64,000 nt of DNA, from contig NVWV01000004.1 of NCBI GenBank assembly GCA_002746305.1, forward strand, positions 186,001 through 250,000. Direction: 5' to 3'. The position numbers and the translations under genes were made by a program. The notes beneath the pieces were generated by a model. The model was not told where the DNA came from. It saw only the letters and a list, made by a program, of their open reading frames with translations, and ran no database searches. Below are positions 1-9,462 of the stretch, piece by piece (position 1 is the stretch's first letter; each line of letters begins with the position of its first letter). The DNA comes from Bacteroidota bacterium (lineage in GTDB: Bacteria > Bacteroidota > Bacteroidia > NS11-12g > UBA9320).

Positions 1-813
1 GTTGTGCTTCAAATTCCCGAAGTAAGATTCGATTTTGACGAACCAGCTTGTGTAGGTCAACCTGTTGTCTTTAGAAATATATCGGATACTATTTATAAGA
101 ACCTACACTGGAGGGTCGAGGATGTAGATTCAACAACCACATCCGACCTTATATATGTGTTTAAGGAAGCAGGGACATATGATGTTTTATTTACGCCTAC
201 GTATCTTCCTGAGGGTGATTACCAGAGAGAATGCTTTGATACTTTTTTCAATACAGTAACCGTAACAGATGTTCATGCAGGTTTTTCGTATGTAAAACAG
301 GGACTTTGTAGTGAATTTGTTTTTACTGATTCTTCTAAAAATGCTGTGAGATATAGTTGGGATTTTGATCATCTTAAAAGTAAAGATGACAATTACTCAG
401 ATTTACCCAATCCAGTTCATGTTTACGGCAAGGATTCTGGAAGTTATAAAGTGTGCCAAACTGTTTACAATTCAGAAGGGTGTCAAGATTCTGCATGTGA
501 GAAGATTACAGTGGAATATATTAAGGATATAGAGAAATACAATGTCTTTACTCCAAGTGACGTTGGTGATGGACAAAATGATGCCTTTTTTATTGATATT
601 ACAAATCATAAATTGTTTGAATTAAAGATTTATAATAGATGGGGAGAGCGTGTATTTTATACAAATGATCCTTTGATAGGTTGGATGGGAAGACATAATA
701 ATGAAGGTAATCTTCTACCTGAAGGAACATACTTTTACGTGCTAAACTATATGTTTAACTGTGAGTCTGTTGAACGAGAAGCAGAAGGAACAATTGATCT
801 AATCTGGGAATAA
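1..813 (+). CDS. PKD-domain protein with type B T9SS C-terminal domain (5'-truncated)
   Basis: The frame is open from base 1, so the true start lies upstream; the GTG at 4 is only the first possible start in the window. The visible 270 residues contain a PKD-like fold ('YSWDFDH', then 'GSYKVCQTVYNSEGC') and end in a gliding-motility-associated C-terminal domain (CHU_C type) beginning near 'NVFTPSDVGDGQNDAF', with the typical 'IYNRWGERVF' and 'PEGTYFYVL' motifs. In this family that domain targets proteins through the type IX secretion system to the cell surface, often for adhesion or gliding. It is the same architecture as the giant gene at 29430. Function beyond surface display cannot be read from the fragment. 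Confidence 0.85.
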   Translation, partial: VVLQIPEVRFDFDEPACVGQPVVFRNISDTIYKNLHWRVEDVDSTTTSDLIYVFKEAGTYDVLFTPTYLPEGDYQRECFDTFFNTVTVTDVHAGFSYVKQGLCSEFVFTDSSKNAVRYSWDFDHLKSKDDNYSDLPNPVHVYGKDSGSYKVCQTVYNSEGCQDSACEKITVEYIKDIEKYNVFTPSDVGDGQNDAFFIDITNHKLFELKIYNRWGERVFYTNDPLIGWMGRHNNEGNLLPEGTYFYVLNYMFNCESVEREAEGTIDLIWE

Positions 814-909
814 ATTACCCCTACTATATAGTATACACTTGCATTTGGCTGTTTACAAAACAGTACTTTTATACATGCCATACCGTTCTATTTTCGGCAA
901 TTATATAGA

Positions 910-3345
910 ATGGCACTTTTCGGAAAGAAATCAAGTAAAAAAGTAAAAGCAAAAAAAACAAATGAGAAGCGAGATAATACGCTGATTAATAAGTTTTTGG
1001 GAGGGTTTGTTATGCTCTTTTCTGTGTTTGTATTCCTAGCATCCATAAGTTATTTGTTTTCTTGGCGTGCAGACCAAAGTATACTGGGTAACAATTTTTC
1101 AGATTTCATTTTTGATTTCAAGAATGTCAACTCGAGTAATATGATGGGTAAATTAGGTGCTTATTGTGCTCATTTATTCATTTATAATGGATTTGGAATA
1201 GGCTCTTTTCTAGTATATCCTATTTTCTTCATACTGGGTTATAACTTATACTTCAACAATAGAATAAGTATAAAACCCAAAACAGTAAGCAAACTAATCG
1301 TATCTGCAATATGGGTCTCACTTGTATGTGCATTAGTACTTTCGAATACCATGCCTGTTTTGAGTGGTTTATTAGGCTATGGAGTATTTGTTTTTTCCAG
1401 ATCGCTTATTGGAACTATAGGAATGATAATGGTTCTAGGATTGGTAACGGTTTTCTTTTTATATGTAGCATTTAGTATAGATGTCTTAGAGAGTATAAGA
1501 AGCAAAAAAATACTGAAGAGGAGAGGGACTAAAAATAATCTAGAATCAGATGACGATTCAAAAGTCTTTGATGAAGGAGAATCCCTTTTTGCAAAGGATA
1601 ATATAGAATTTGAAGAGGACATAGATAATATAAAGACCAATATCGAAGAGGAATTAGAATTAACAGTTGAGAACGATGGCAAGGATGATGGATTTACTCT
1701 CGTTAGAACTGATACTCTGGTTGAGAAAAGTGAAACTACTGCAGAAGATGAGGAGGACTTGGAGTTGGAAATAGCAGATGACGTAAAAGAGGAGAAAGTT
1801 GATAAATCAAAACTCAAGGAGCATTATGGTATTGATGAACCGTTTGACCCTAGATTGGATTTGAGGGACTTTATTTTTCCAGAAGTTGATTTTCTTAAGC
1901 AGTATGGAGAAGAAAGTAAAGCTGAAGTAAGTAAGGAAGATTTAGAAAAGAGCAAGAATATGATTGTTCAAACTCTGAGTAACTATAAAATTGGGATTGC
2001 TCAGATTAAAGCAACCATTGGTCCAACTGTCACACTTTTTGAAATTGTACCAGAAAAGGGTGTTAGAATATCTAAGATTAAAAATTTAGAGGATGATATA
2101 GCTTTGAGTTTGGCTGCCCTTGGAATCAGAATTATTGCACCTATTCCGGGTAAAGGAACAATTGGTATTGAAGTACCGAATAAGAAGCCTGAGATAGTAA
2201 GTATGTACTCTGTAATCAATAGTGCTAAGTACAGGAATTCAGATGCTGCTCTCCCAGTTTGTCTTGGTAAGACTATTTCCAATGAAGTGTTTGTAGCAGA
2301 TTTAGCAAAAATGCCTCATTTACTTATGGCAGGTGCTACAGGTCAAGGTAAGTCGGTTGGGTTGAATGCTATAATCATTTCATTACTTTATCGCAAGCAT
2401 CCGGCGGAATTAAAATTTGTCATGGTTGATCCTAAAAAGGTAGAGCTGACACTTTTTCAAACTATAGAACGTCATTACCTAGCAAAACTACCTGGTGATG
2501 GAGAAGCCATTATTACAGATACTAAAAGAGTAATTACCACCCTAAACTCTCTGTGTATTGAAATGGATGAAAGGTATAATCTTCTTCAATCAGCTTTAGT
2601 TAGAAACATAAAAGAATACAACGAAAAGTTTAAAAAGCGAAAACTGAACCCAGAGGAAGGGCATAAGTATTTACCATATATCGTGGTGATTATAGACGAG
2701 GTTGCTGATTTAATCATGACGGCTGGCAAGGAAGTAGAACATCCAATAGCACGACTAGCACAATTAGCACGAGCCATAGGAATACATCTTATTCTGGCAA
2801 CACAGCGTCCATCAGTAAATATTATTACAGGTACGATTAAGGCTAACTTCCCTGCAAGGATTGCTTTTAGAGTCTCAAGTAAGATAGATAGTAGAACAAT
2901 CTTAGATGGCAATGGGGCAGATCAACTGATAGGCAAAGGTGATATGCTATATTCTTCGGGTAGTGAGATGATACGTTTACAATGTCCATTTGTGGATACA
3001 CCAGAAGTAGACACAATTACCTCTTTTATTGGAAATCAAAGAGGATATTCAGATGCATATATTCTACCTGAAGTAAATGAAGAAGTAAGTGGTGAAACTG
3101 GCGAATTTGATCCCGATGATAGAGATGCATTATTCGAAGATGCTGCAAGAGTAGTGGTGCAAAACCAGTCTGGGAGTACTAGTTTGATACAGCGAAGACT
3201 AAAAGTTGGATATAATAGAGCAGGTCGCTTGATTGATCAGTTAGAAGCTGCTAATATTGTGGGCCCATTTGAGGGAAGTAAGGCGAGAGCAGTTTTGTTG
3301 CCAGATGAATATGCTTTGGAACAGTTCTTGAATAACTTGCACTAG
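910..3345 (+). CDS. ftsK: DNA translocase FtsK
   Basis: FtsK/SpoIIIE translocase (811 aa), which pumps chromosomal DNA at the division septum and helps resolve chromosome dimers. Four hydrophobic segments lie in about residues 28-190, then an acidic linker (about 200-310), then the motor. Walker A GATGQGKS is at residues 475-482 and Walker B VVIIDE at 592-597. The last ~65 residues form the winged-helix gamma domain that reads DNA orientation signals ('SGSTSLIQRRLKVGYNRAG'). Length and layout are normal for the phylum. The gene starts a same-strand run with the LolA-like gene 12 bp downstream, a neighbourhood common in Bacteroidota. The 96 bp before it hold a small inverted repeat (CTGTTT/AAACAG) but no clear promoter. 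Confidence 0.97.
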   Translation: MALFGKKSSKKVKAKKTNEKRDNTLINKFLGGFVMLFSVFVFLASISYLFSWRADQSILGNNFSDFIFDFKNVNSSNMMGKLGAYCAHLFIYNGFGIGSFLVYPIFFILGYNLYFNNRISIKPKTVSKLIVSAIWVSLVCALVLSNTMPVLSGLLGYGVFVFSRSLIGTIGMIMVLGLVTVFFLYVAFSIDVLESIRSKKILKRRGTKNNLESDDDSKVFDEGESLFAKDNIEFEEDIDNIKTNIEEELELTVENDGKDDGFTLVRTDTLVEKSETTAEDEEDLELEIADDVKEEKVDKSKLKEHYGIDEPFDPRLDLRDFIFPEVDFLKQYGEESKAEVSKEDLEKSKNMIVQTLSNYKIGIAQIKATIGPTVTLFEIVPEKGVRISKIKNLEDDIALSLAALGIRIIAPIPGKGTIGIEVPNKKPEIVSMYSVINSAKYRNSDAALPVCLGKTISNEVFVADLAKMPHLLMAGATGQGKSVGLNAIIISLLYRKHPAELKFVMVDPKKVELTLFQTIERHYLAKLPGDGEAIITDTKRVITTLNSLCIEMDERYNLLQSALVRNIKEYNEKFKKRKLNPEEGHKYLPYIVVIIDEVADLIMTAGKEVEHPIARLAQLARAIGIHLILATQRPSVNIITGTIKANFPARIAFRVSSKIDSRTILDGNGADQLIGKGDMLYSSGSEMIRLQCPFVDTPEVDTITSFIGNQRGYSDAYILPEVNEEVSGETGEFDPDDRDALFEDAARVVVQNQSGSTSLIQRRLKVGYNRAGRLIDQLEAANIVGPFEGSKARAVLLPDEYALEQFLNNLH

Positions 3346-3357
3346 AAAATAAACACA

Positions 3358-4014
3358 ATGAAAAAAGCAATTTTACTATTTAGCGTTTTAAGTCTTATTC
3401 TTATGAACCCAATAACATCGGTTTCTGAGACAGAAGATAATAAGAGCAGTCAACTACTTAGCAAGTTAAGCAAGACGTATAAATCATACAAGTCTGTTAA
3501 AGCGGTGTTCACCATAAATATCAAGAACAAACAGACGAAGAATACTGTAACTCAAAGCGGTACCTTATATCAAAAAGGAAAGAAGTTTAGAGTGACCATG
3601 TCTGGTCAAGAGATTTTTTGTGATGGTAAGACTATTTGGACTTACCTAGAAGATGCCAATGAAGTTCAGATTTCAAAATTTGATCCTAAAGCAATGGATA
3701 TAAATCCATCAGAGATATTTACTATATACGAGAAAGGTTTTGTTCATAAGTATGGTGGTCAGGTAACTAGAGGTACTAAAACGCTTGATATTGTAGAATT
3801 AACTCCAACGGATAAGAACAAAGGATATTTTAAAGTGAAATTGGGTATAGATAAACTTGCTAATAAGGTAAAAGAGATGTCTGTTTATAGTAAGAATGGT
3901 CTAGTTACTACTTACATTATCAATAAGTTTGAGCCCAATGTTGGGATAAGCGATAGCTATTTCAAGTTTAATTCTAAGGATAAGCCTGGAGTTATTGAAA
4001 TAGACTTAAGATAA
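3358..4014 (+). CDS. LolA-like outer-membrane lipoprotein carrier
   Basis: A 218-residue periplasmic protein with an N-terminal signal peptide ('MKKAILLFSVLSLILMNP') and a LolA/LppC-type half-barrel: 'SVKAVFTINIKN', 'SGTLYQKGKKFRVTMSGQEI', 'CDGKTIWTYLED'. LolA proteins carry lipoproteins from the inner to the outer membrane. The family assignment rests on these motifs and on its place just after ftsK, as seen in many Bacteroidota. Start codon ATG is 12 bp after the ftsK stop, so the two are probably co-transcribed. A paralogue with another lipid cargo cannot be excluded. Confidence 0.85.
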   Translation: MKKAILLFSVLSLILMNPITSVSETEDNKSSQLLSKLSKTYKSYKSVKAVFTINIKNKQTKNTVTQSGTLYQKGKKFRVTMSGQEIFCDGKTIWTYLEDANEVQISKFDPKAMDINPSEIFTIYEKGFVHKYGGQVTRGTKTLDIVELTPTDKNKGYFKVKLGIDKLANKVKEMSVYSKNGLVTTYIINKFEPNVGISDSYFKFNSKDKPGVIEIDLR

Positions 4015-4020
4015 TTTAAT

Positions 4021-4494
4021 ATGAAAAATATTAGCTTAGTAACGCTGCTTTTTGCAGCGTTTTTTGTTTCATGTTCTTCTAATAGTAAGTTGAACAAGAG
4101 AGAGATGAAAGATTTCTATGTATCTATAGAAAAGACTCCTTGTTATGGTAAGTGCCCCATGTATAAAATGGAGATAAATGGATTAGGAGAGGCTAATTTA
4201 GAAGCTATTCGTTTTATGAAGAATCTAGGTTCCTCAACCAGTCAGCTATCTGCAGATGAAATGGCTAGAGTGGTTGTGCAAAGTGAAAATACTGATTGGG
4301 AGTCGTATGATGATGAATATCTGACAGGATACTCAGACTTACCATCTACAATAGTACGTTTCTCAAAATGTGAAGGAGATACTTCTATCTTGAGATATGA
4401 GTCCAATAAAGCTCCAGTTGAAATTAGAATTCTAGTTGAGACCTTAGATAGTTTGAGAAAAGTAATGGTATGGAAATCTGACGATTTCGATTAA
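4021..4494 (+). CDS. DUF6438-like lipoprotein
   Basis: A 157-residue predicted lipoprotein: signal peptide with lipobox 'FFVSC' and Cys at residue 19. The body has the 'TPCYGKCPMYKMEINGLGEA' pattern typical of DUF6438, a Bacteroidota family of unknown function in which two cysteines lie in a CxxxCP motif. It follows the LolA-like gene by 6 bp, so it belongs to the ftsK run, and ends 4 bp before the convergent dehydratase gene. Its signal-peptide codons contain a perfect terminator-type hairpin (separate entry), which may limit its transcription. Family membership is my recollection of the motif. Confidence 0.7.
   Translation: MKNISLVTLLFAAFFVSCSSNSKLNKREMKDFYVSIEKTPCYGKCPMYKMEINGLGEANLEAIRFMKNLGSSTSQLSADEMARVVVQSENTDWESYDDEYLTGYSDLPSTIVRFSKCEGDTSILRYESNKAPVEIRILVETLDSLRKVMVWKSDDFD
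4041..4065 (+). terminator. Intrinsic-terminator-like hairpin inside the lipoprotein signal-peptide codons
   Basis: AACGCTGC (4041-4048), loop TTTTT, GCAGCGTT (4054-4061), with six T in a row at 4060-4065. This is a perfect 8-bp stem with the U-run of a rho-independent terminator. It lies 20 bp inside the coding region of the DUF6438-like gene and 27 bp after the LolA-like stop. It could end ftsK-lolA transcripts or act as an attenuator controlled by translation of the lipoprotein start. Coincidence from Leu/Ala/Phe codons is possible. Confidence 0.5.
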
Positions 4495-4498
4495 TAGT

Positions 4499-6406
4499 CT
4501 AAGAATCAATAAACTTCTTGTCCAGCTCTTCGTAAATAGAGTTGTTGCTTATGTACTCAGGAACAATTTGCTTCATGGTCTTAACCAACATTCTGTTTTT
4601 AAGATGATCTTTTTCGGAGTAGAGATCTGAGATAAGACCATTGACTTCAAGGTAATTATACTCGGGAACCTTAGCAACCATTATTTTAGGATTGTGAGTG
4701 CCAATGGTATTTTCCTTATCGCCTAATAGCTCTTCTTTAAGTTTTTCCCCAGGTCTTAAGCCTGTGAATTTAATTTTAATGTCCTTATCTTCTTCGAAAC
4801 CAGATAGCTTAATCATTTTGCGAGCTAAGTCAACAATTTTAACAGACTCTCCCATATCAAATATGTAAATTTCACCTCCTTTACCCATTACACCTGCTTC
4901 CAATACTAGTTGACAAGCTTCGGGGATAGTCATAAAAAATCGAGTAATCTCTGGGTGTGTAACGGTTACGGGGCCACCGGCTTCAATTTGTTTTTTAAAC
5001 AGTGGTATTACGGAGCCATTACTTCCAAGTACATTGCCAAATCTAGTGGTAACGAATAAAGTGTGATTATCGGATTCAAGCCTAAGTTTGGCATTTAAAG
5101 ATTGTACGTAAATCTCAGCAATTCGTTTGGATGCTCCCATTATGTTAGTTGGGTTCACAGCTTTATCTGTGCTTACAAAGACAAATTTATTAACCTTGTG
5201 TTTCGCAGCTAGATTAGCAACGTTTTGAGTTCCAAATACATTTGTGTTAATGGCTTCATATGGATTGTCCTCCATTAGAGGGACGTGTTTGTAGGCAGCA
5301 GCGTGGAAAACATAAGAAGGTTTGAAATGTTCAAATACTCGTTCAAGTCTCGAGGGGTTACAAACGTCAGCTACCACAATTTCAACATTGGCAAACGAAC
5401 TAAGCTCATTTTCCATCTCATACAAAGGGGTCTCTGCCTGATCGAGTAAAATAATTTTCTTGGGACTAAAACTGAGACATTGACGGGCAATCTCACTTCC
5501 AATAGATCCTGCAGCACCAGTAATAAGTATTACACGATCTCTTAATTCCGTATTGATTTTTTCCTTACTTAAAGTAATTGGATCTCGTTCAAGTAAATCT
5601 TCAATTTTAACTGATTTAATACTTTGAGGATTAAATTCTCCATTAATCCAAGCATTAACTGGAGGTATAGTTTTAACCACTATATTATGCTGAAGACAGT
5701 GCTCTATTATTCTTTTTTTTCTGATTCCAGATATTCGGTTAATTGCAATAACCAGTTCTACATTACTTCGATTACTGATTAGGTTATCAAAATCAACGTC
5801 TGAGGAATATATTTTTACACCTTCTACAGACTTACCTTGTAGCTTGGGGTTGTCATCAATAAAAGCAATTACCTTTCTACCATGTTTGCTATTTCTCTCA
5901 AAGGATCTCTTAACGATGATTCCTGCTTCTCCTGCACCATAAATCACCAGCTCTTTACTACTAGCGTTATAGGGAGCGTACTGATTGTATAATAGTTTAA
6001 ATGATATTCTGAATGCAGATAGAAAAAATACAAGTATGAATGCATCTATAACAATAACTGCTGGTTTTAGTAAATGGACTCCATTATAAGAAAAGTAAGC
6101 ACCCTCAGATATTAAAAGTGCCATGGTACTTATGGAAACAGCAAAGAAAATTCTTACGGCATCTTGAGTACTTGTATACCGAATAATTCCTGTGTATGAT
6201 TTAGTTCCAAGAAAGGATAATAACCTTAATGTAAGAACTAAGAATAGTGGATAAAGGTAACCTGTGAGGGTAATGTCCACAAAGTTATAGGCATCAGTAA
6301 TTAGACAGGATAGGCCAAAAGAAAAACTGGCTAAAAGTAAGTCTAATGTGAGGACTACCCATCTAGGGGTGTTGTTATGGGCAACCCGTTTAATTTGGTC
6401 AATCAT
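4499..6406 (-). CDS. Membrane-bound nucleotide-sugar dehydratase/epimerase (FlaA1/CapD/WbpM type)
   Basis: A 635-residue polysaccharide-biosynthesis enzyme of the long, membrane-anchored form. Transmembrane segments fill about residues 15-135. A first Rossmann domain (YGAGEAG at 156-162) is followed by the catalytic SDR domain with GAAGSIGSE at 297-305, STDK at 412-415 and the M423xxxK427 pair that replaces the usual YxxxK in UDP-GlcNAc 4,6-dehydratases. These enzymes make precursors for O-antigen, capsule or glycoprotein glycans. It is convergent with the ftsK run and lies downstream of the helicase gene. rfbC (8872) gives a second surface-sugar gene nearby. A TATTTTTG sequence about 30 bp before the start could be a -7 promoter box. 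Confidence 0.9.
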   Translation of the reverse strand: MIDQIKRVAHNNTPRWVVLTLDLLLASFSFGLSCLITDAYNFVDITLTGYLYPLFLVLTLRLLSFLGTKSYTGIIRYTSTQDAVRIFFAVSISTMALLISEGAYFSYNGVHLLKPAVIVIDAFILVFFLSAFRISFKLLYNQYAPYNASSKELVIYGAGEAGIIVKRSFERNSKHGRKVIAFIDDNPKLQGKSVEGVKIYSSDVDFDNLISNRSNVELVIAINRISGIRKKRIIEHCLQHNIVVKTIPPVNAWINGEFNPQSIKSVKIEDLLERDPITLSKEKINTELRDRVILITGAAGSIGSEIARQCLSFSPKKIILLDQAETPLYEMENELSSFANVEIVVADVCNPSRLERVFEHFKPSYVFHAAAYKHVPLMEDNPYEAINTNVFGTQNVANLAAKHKVNKFVFVSTDKAVNPTNIMGASKRIAEIYVQSLNAKLRLESDNHTLFVTTRFGNVLGSNGSVIPLFKKQIEAGGPVTVTHPEITRFFMTIPEACQLVLEAGVMGKGGEIYIFDMGESVKIVDLARKMIKLSGFEEDKDIKIKFTGLRPGEKLKEELLGDKENTIGTHNPKIMVAKVPEYNYLEVNGLISDLYSEKDHLKNRMLVKTMKQIVPEYISNNSIYEELDKKFIDS

Positions 6407-6490
6407 GGAGCGAATAGTTTCAGCACAAAAATAAGCAAATATTACATTATTTAGACACTTGATTCATGGATAGTCTAATATTTCAGAATG

Positions 6491-8758
6491 CTATACTTTT
6501 CTCAGTTTAGCAAACTTTAGGACCAAGGTTTTTTCTCCAAAATCCTCAAAATCAATAGTGGCCTTTTCAGGACCGTTATTTCCTTCAAGTTTAGAGACAA
6601 TTCCTATTCCAAATCGTTGGTGCTCTACTTTCAATCCCTCCGTAATGTTGGTCATTGGCTCTGCCTGAAAGTTAGTTATTGCAGGTGGACGGACAATCCG
6701 AGGTGAAGACTGTTTCGCAATTGTTTTTCTAAGGTTGCTTGTTTTGGATTCTTGACGCTCAATATTTCCTATAGTTTGTTTCTCTCTAGTTAAACTTCTT
6801 CTTTCAAGTTGAAGATATTGATTGTCAATTTCATCAATAAATCGACTTGGTTCGCATGGAAGTAAAGTTCCAAATCGAAATCTGGAAGTGGCAAAGGATA
6901 GAACAAGCTCTTCCTCTGCTCTTGTAATAGCTACATAGAATAATCTCCGCTCTTCTTCTAAATCAGATCTTGAGCCCAATGACATCTGTGATGGGAATAA
7001 GTTTTCTTCCAGTCCAGAGACGAATACGTTTTTATATTCAAGTCCTTTAGACTGATGTATGGTCATTAAGGATACCTTGTCATTGTCATCATCTGTTTTG
7101 TCTGAATCTGTCAATAGAGCAATGTCTTGTAAGTAGCTTCCTAAATCTTTTTCACTTTCATTGGTGTCATCTTCAGCAAACTCTTTTATACCGTTTAGAA
7201 GTTCAACAACATTTTCGTACTTACTAATCCCTTCGATTGTCTTATCCTCATTAAGTGTTTTAAGAAGTTTTGCCGAACGAGCAATATGCATAGATATATC
7301 GTACGCATTTTGAGTCTCACTCATTATCACAAAACTTTTTATCATATTAACAAAATCTCTAAACTTTGGAATAGATGTTTTTAGTTGAGGATAGAGATGT
7401 GCGTTTGATATGACTTCCCATAAGCTTTTATCTTCTTCTGAGGCAGCTACAACCACACGTTCCAGTGAGGTCTTGCCAATACCTCTTGCAGGATAGTTTA
7501 TTATCCGTTTTAATGCTTGTTCATCATTGTGATTGATAACAATACGTAAGTATGCAATTAAGTCCTTGATTTCCTTACGCTGATAGAAACTGGTTCCTCC
7601 ATATATTCTATAAGGAATATTTAATTTTCTTAAGGCTTCTTCTAAACTCCTCGATTGAGAATTGGTACGATACAAAATGGCAAAATCACTATTTGCCTTT
7701 TGATCATTCATTTTGGTCTCAAAAATATTTTGAGCAATCAGCTTACCTTCTTCATTATCTGTAACTGCTCGAATAACTTTAATTTTATTACCCGTCTCGT
7801 TGTCAGTCCAAACCTTCTTTTCGATTTGTTCTTTATTTTTGGCAATAACGCTGTTTGCTGCACTAACAATAGTATCTGACGATCTGTAATTTTGTTCAAG
7901 CTTGAATACTTTTAAATCTGGGTAATCATTTTTAAAGTTTAGAATATTCTTAATCGTAGCACCTCTAAAAGAATAGATACTTTGAGCATCATCACCTACC
8001 ACACAAATATTTTCAAACACACTGGCTAGTTTTTTTACAATCATGTACTGACAGTGATTTGTATCCTGATACTCGTCTACCATTACATACTTAAACTTAT
8101 GCTGATACTTATTCAAGATATCAGGAAAGTTATTCAGTAATTTGAACGTATTGAGCAGTAAATCATCAAAGTCCATTGCTCCAGCTTTAAAACACCGTTT
8201 AGCATACTCCGCATAAATTTGATAGATTTTACCTCGACCAGTTGTTTCATCATACGCAAGTAATTCAGTGTTTTTTTGATATACATGTGCCTGAATAAGA
8301 TTGTTTTTAGCATTGCTAATCCTTGAAAGAACGAAATTAGGTTTGTAGACCTTTTCATCTAAGTTCATTTCTTTTACAATGGCCTTGATTAAACTCTTGC
8401 TATCGTCTGAGTCGTAAATGGTGAAATTGCTAGGGTAACCTATTCTCTCAGCTTCTATTCTAAGAATTTTTGCAAAAACAGAGTGGAAAGTCCCCATCCA
8501 AATATTACGAGCTTCTGGACCCGCTACAGTTTCAATACGATTTCTCATCTCTTTAGCTGCTTTATTGGTAAATGTTAAAGAAAGGATGTTGAATGCATTA
8601 ACTCCAGTTGCTATGAGGTGTGCAATTCTGTATGTAAGCACTCGGGTTTTTCCTGAACCTGCTCCAGCTATTATCATTACAGGTCCGTCAGTCTGCAGTA
8701 CAGCAGCTTTTTGCTCAGGATTTAGTGAATCTAGATATGGTGCGTCAGAAATGCTCAT
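6491..8758 (-). CDS. uvrD: UvrD/PcrA-type ATP-dependent DNA helicase
   Basis: Superfamily 1A 3'-5' helicase (755 aa) acting in nucleotide excision repair, mismatch repair and replication-fork clearance. The motifs run in order: Walker A GAGSGKT (residues 32-38), motif II DEYQDTN, VGDDAQSIYSFRGA, QNYRSS, TIHQSKGLEYKNVFV and RRLFYVAITRA. The C-terminal tail has the 'VEHQRFGIGIV' Tudor-like motif seen in PcrA. Length is typical. It is divergent from rfbC with a 113-bp gap and lies upstream of the dehydratase gene on the same strand, 84 bp apart. UvrD and PcrA cannot be separated by sight. Confidence 0.96.
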   Translation of the reverse strand: MSISDAPYLDSLNPEQKAAVLQTDGPVMIIAGAGSGKTRVLTYRIAHLIATGVNAFNILSLTFTNKAAKEMRNRIETVAGPEARNIWMGTFHSVFAKILRIEAERIGYPSNFTIYDSDDSKSLIKAIVKEMNLDEKVYKPNFVLSRISNAKNNLIQAHVYQKNTELLAYDETTGRGKIYQIYAEYAKRCFKAGAMDFDDLLLNTFKLLNNFPDILNKYQHKFKYVMVDEYQDTNHCQYMIVKKLASVFENICVVGDDAQSIYSFRGATIKNILNFKNDYPDLKVFKLEQNYRSSDTIVSAANSVIAKNKEQIEKKVWTDNETGNKIKVIRAVTDNEEGKLIAQNIFETKMNDQKANSDFAILYRTNSQSRSLEEALRKLNIPYRIYGGTSFYQRKEIKDLIAYLRIVINHNDEQALKRIINYPARGIGKTSLERVVVAASEEDKSLWEVISNAHLYPQLKTSIPKFRDFVNMIKSFVIMSETQNAYDISMHIARSAKLLKTLNEDKTIEGISKYENVVELLNGIKEFAEDDTNESEKDLGSYLQDIALLTDSDKTDDDNDKVSLMTIHQSKGLEYKNVFVSGLEENLFPSQMSLGSRSDLEEERRLFYVAITRAEEELVLSFATSRFRFGTLLPCEPSRFIDEIDNQYLQLERRSLTREKQTIGNIERQESKTSNLRKTIAKQSSPRIVRPPAITNFQAEPMTNITEGLKVEHQRFGIGIVSKLEGNNGPEKATIDFEDFGEKTLVLKFAKLRKV

Positions 8759-8871
8759 CTATTATTTATAATTTGGGACGCCAAAATTCGTTAAATTAAA
8801 GTCATAAGATGTAGCTTTATACAAAACAATTTTTCACAACTTAGTAAGTTTTTTTACCATTGTAATATATT

Positions 8872-9414
8872 TTGAAAATAGAACGTACACATATTGAAGG
8901 CCTGCTGATAATAAAACCAACAGTATTTGGAGATGATCGTGGTCATTTCTTTGAAAGTTTTAGAGAAGACACCCTTCACCAAGAAGGTCTGACTGACAAG
9001 TTTGTTCAAGATAATCAGTCGTTTAGTGCCAAAGGTATTTTACGAGGTTTACATTTTCAGAAAGCCCCATATGCACAGGGTAAATTGGTGAGAGTAATAA
9101 ATGGAGCAGTATTAGATGTTGCCGTAGACATAAGAAAAGAATCAAAGACCTATGGGCAGCATTATAAAATTGAGCTCAACGAGGATAATAAGACCATGTT
9201 TTATATTCCTCCTGGTTTTGCACATGGTTTTTTAACATTGACTAATAATACCATTTTCTGTTACAAGTGCACTGACTACTATAATAAGGATTCTGAGGGT
9301 AGCATCTTTTGGAATTCACCAGCTTTAGCGATAGATTGGAACACTAATTCCCCTATATTGTCAGACAAGGATAAAGAAGCTCCGTTTTTTGGAGAGTTTG
9401 AATCGCCGTTCTAG
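8872..9414 (+). CDS. rfbC: dTDP-4-dehydrorhamnose 3,5-epimerase
   Basis: RmlC/RfbC (180 aa), a cupin-fold epimerase in dTDP-L-rhamnose synthesis for surface polysaccharide. Seen motifs: 'VFGDDRGHFFESF', 'GILRGLHFQ' with the catalytic base His61, and 'YIPPGFAHGFLTL'. The start is TTG: the family normally begins with a short 'M(K/E)IE' segment, which matches TTG-AAA-ATA-GAA, and no ATG fits. The other rml genes are not in this window, so the pathway must be completed elsewhere, or the gene may serve another sugar. The lipoprotein gene at 9455 follows on the same strand. Confidence 0.93.
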   Translation: MKIERTHIEGLLIIKPTVFGDDRGHFFESFREDTLHQEGLTDKFVQDNQSFSAKGILRGLHFQKAPYAQGKLVRVINGAVLDVAVDIRKESKTYGQHYKIELNEDNKTMFYIPPGFAHGFLTLTNNTIFCYKCTDYYNKDSEGSIFWNSPALAIDWNTNSPILSDKDKEAPFFGEFESPF

Positions 9415-9462
9415 GAGGTGTTAATGTCAAATAACTATATGAATAATTTTACCTATGATTAG
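9413..9462 (+). promoter_or_regulatory. Strong Shine-Dalgarno and 12-codon leader ORF overlapping the next gene
   Basis: AGGAGGTG at 9413-9420 overlaps the rfbC stop and is spaced 5 nt (from AGGAGG) ahead of an ATG at 9424. That ATG opens a 12-codon frame ending in TAG at 9460-9462, past the ATG of the downstream lipoprotein gene at 9455. The layout would allow translational coupling. Bacteroidota ribosomes rarely use Shine-Dalgarno sequences, so this may be chance. Confidence 0.3.

Noticed and set aside
814..909. Inverted repeat CTGTTT-N3-AAACAG as terminator or promoter for ftsK
   Set aside because: Six-bp AT-rich stem without a T-run; too weak to call.
1377..1817. 146-residue minus-strand ORF in the FtsK linker
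   Set aside because: Ser-rich shadow of the acidic Glu/Asp linker codons.
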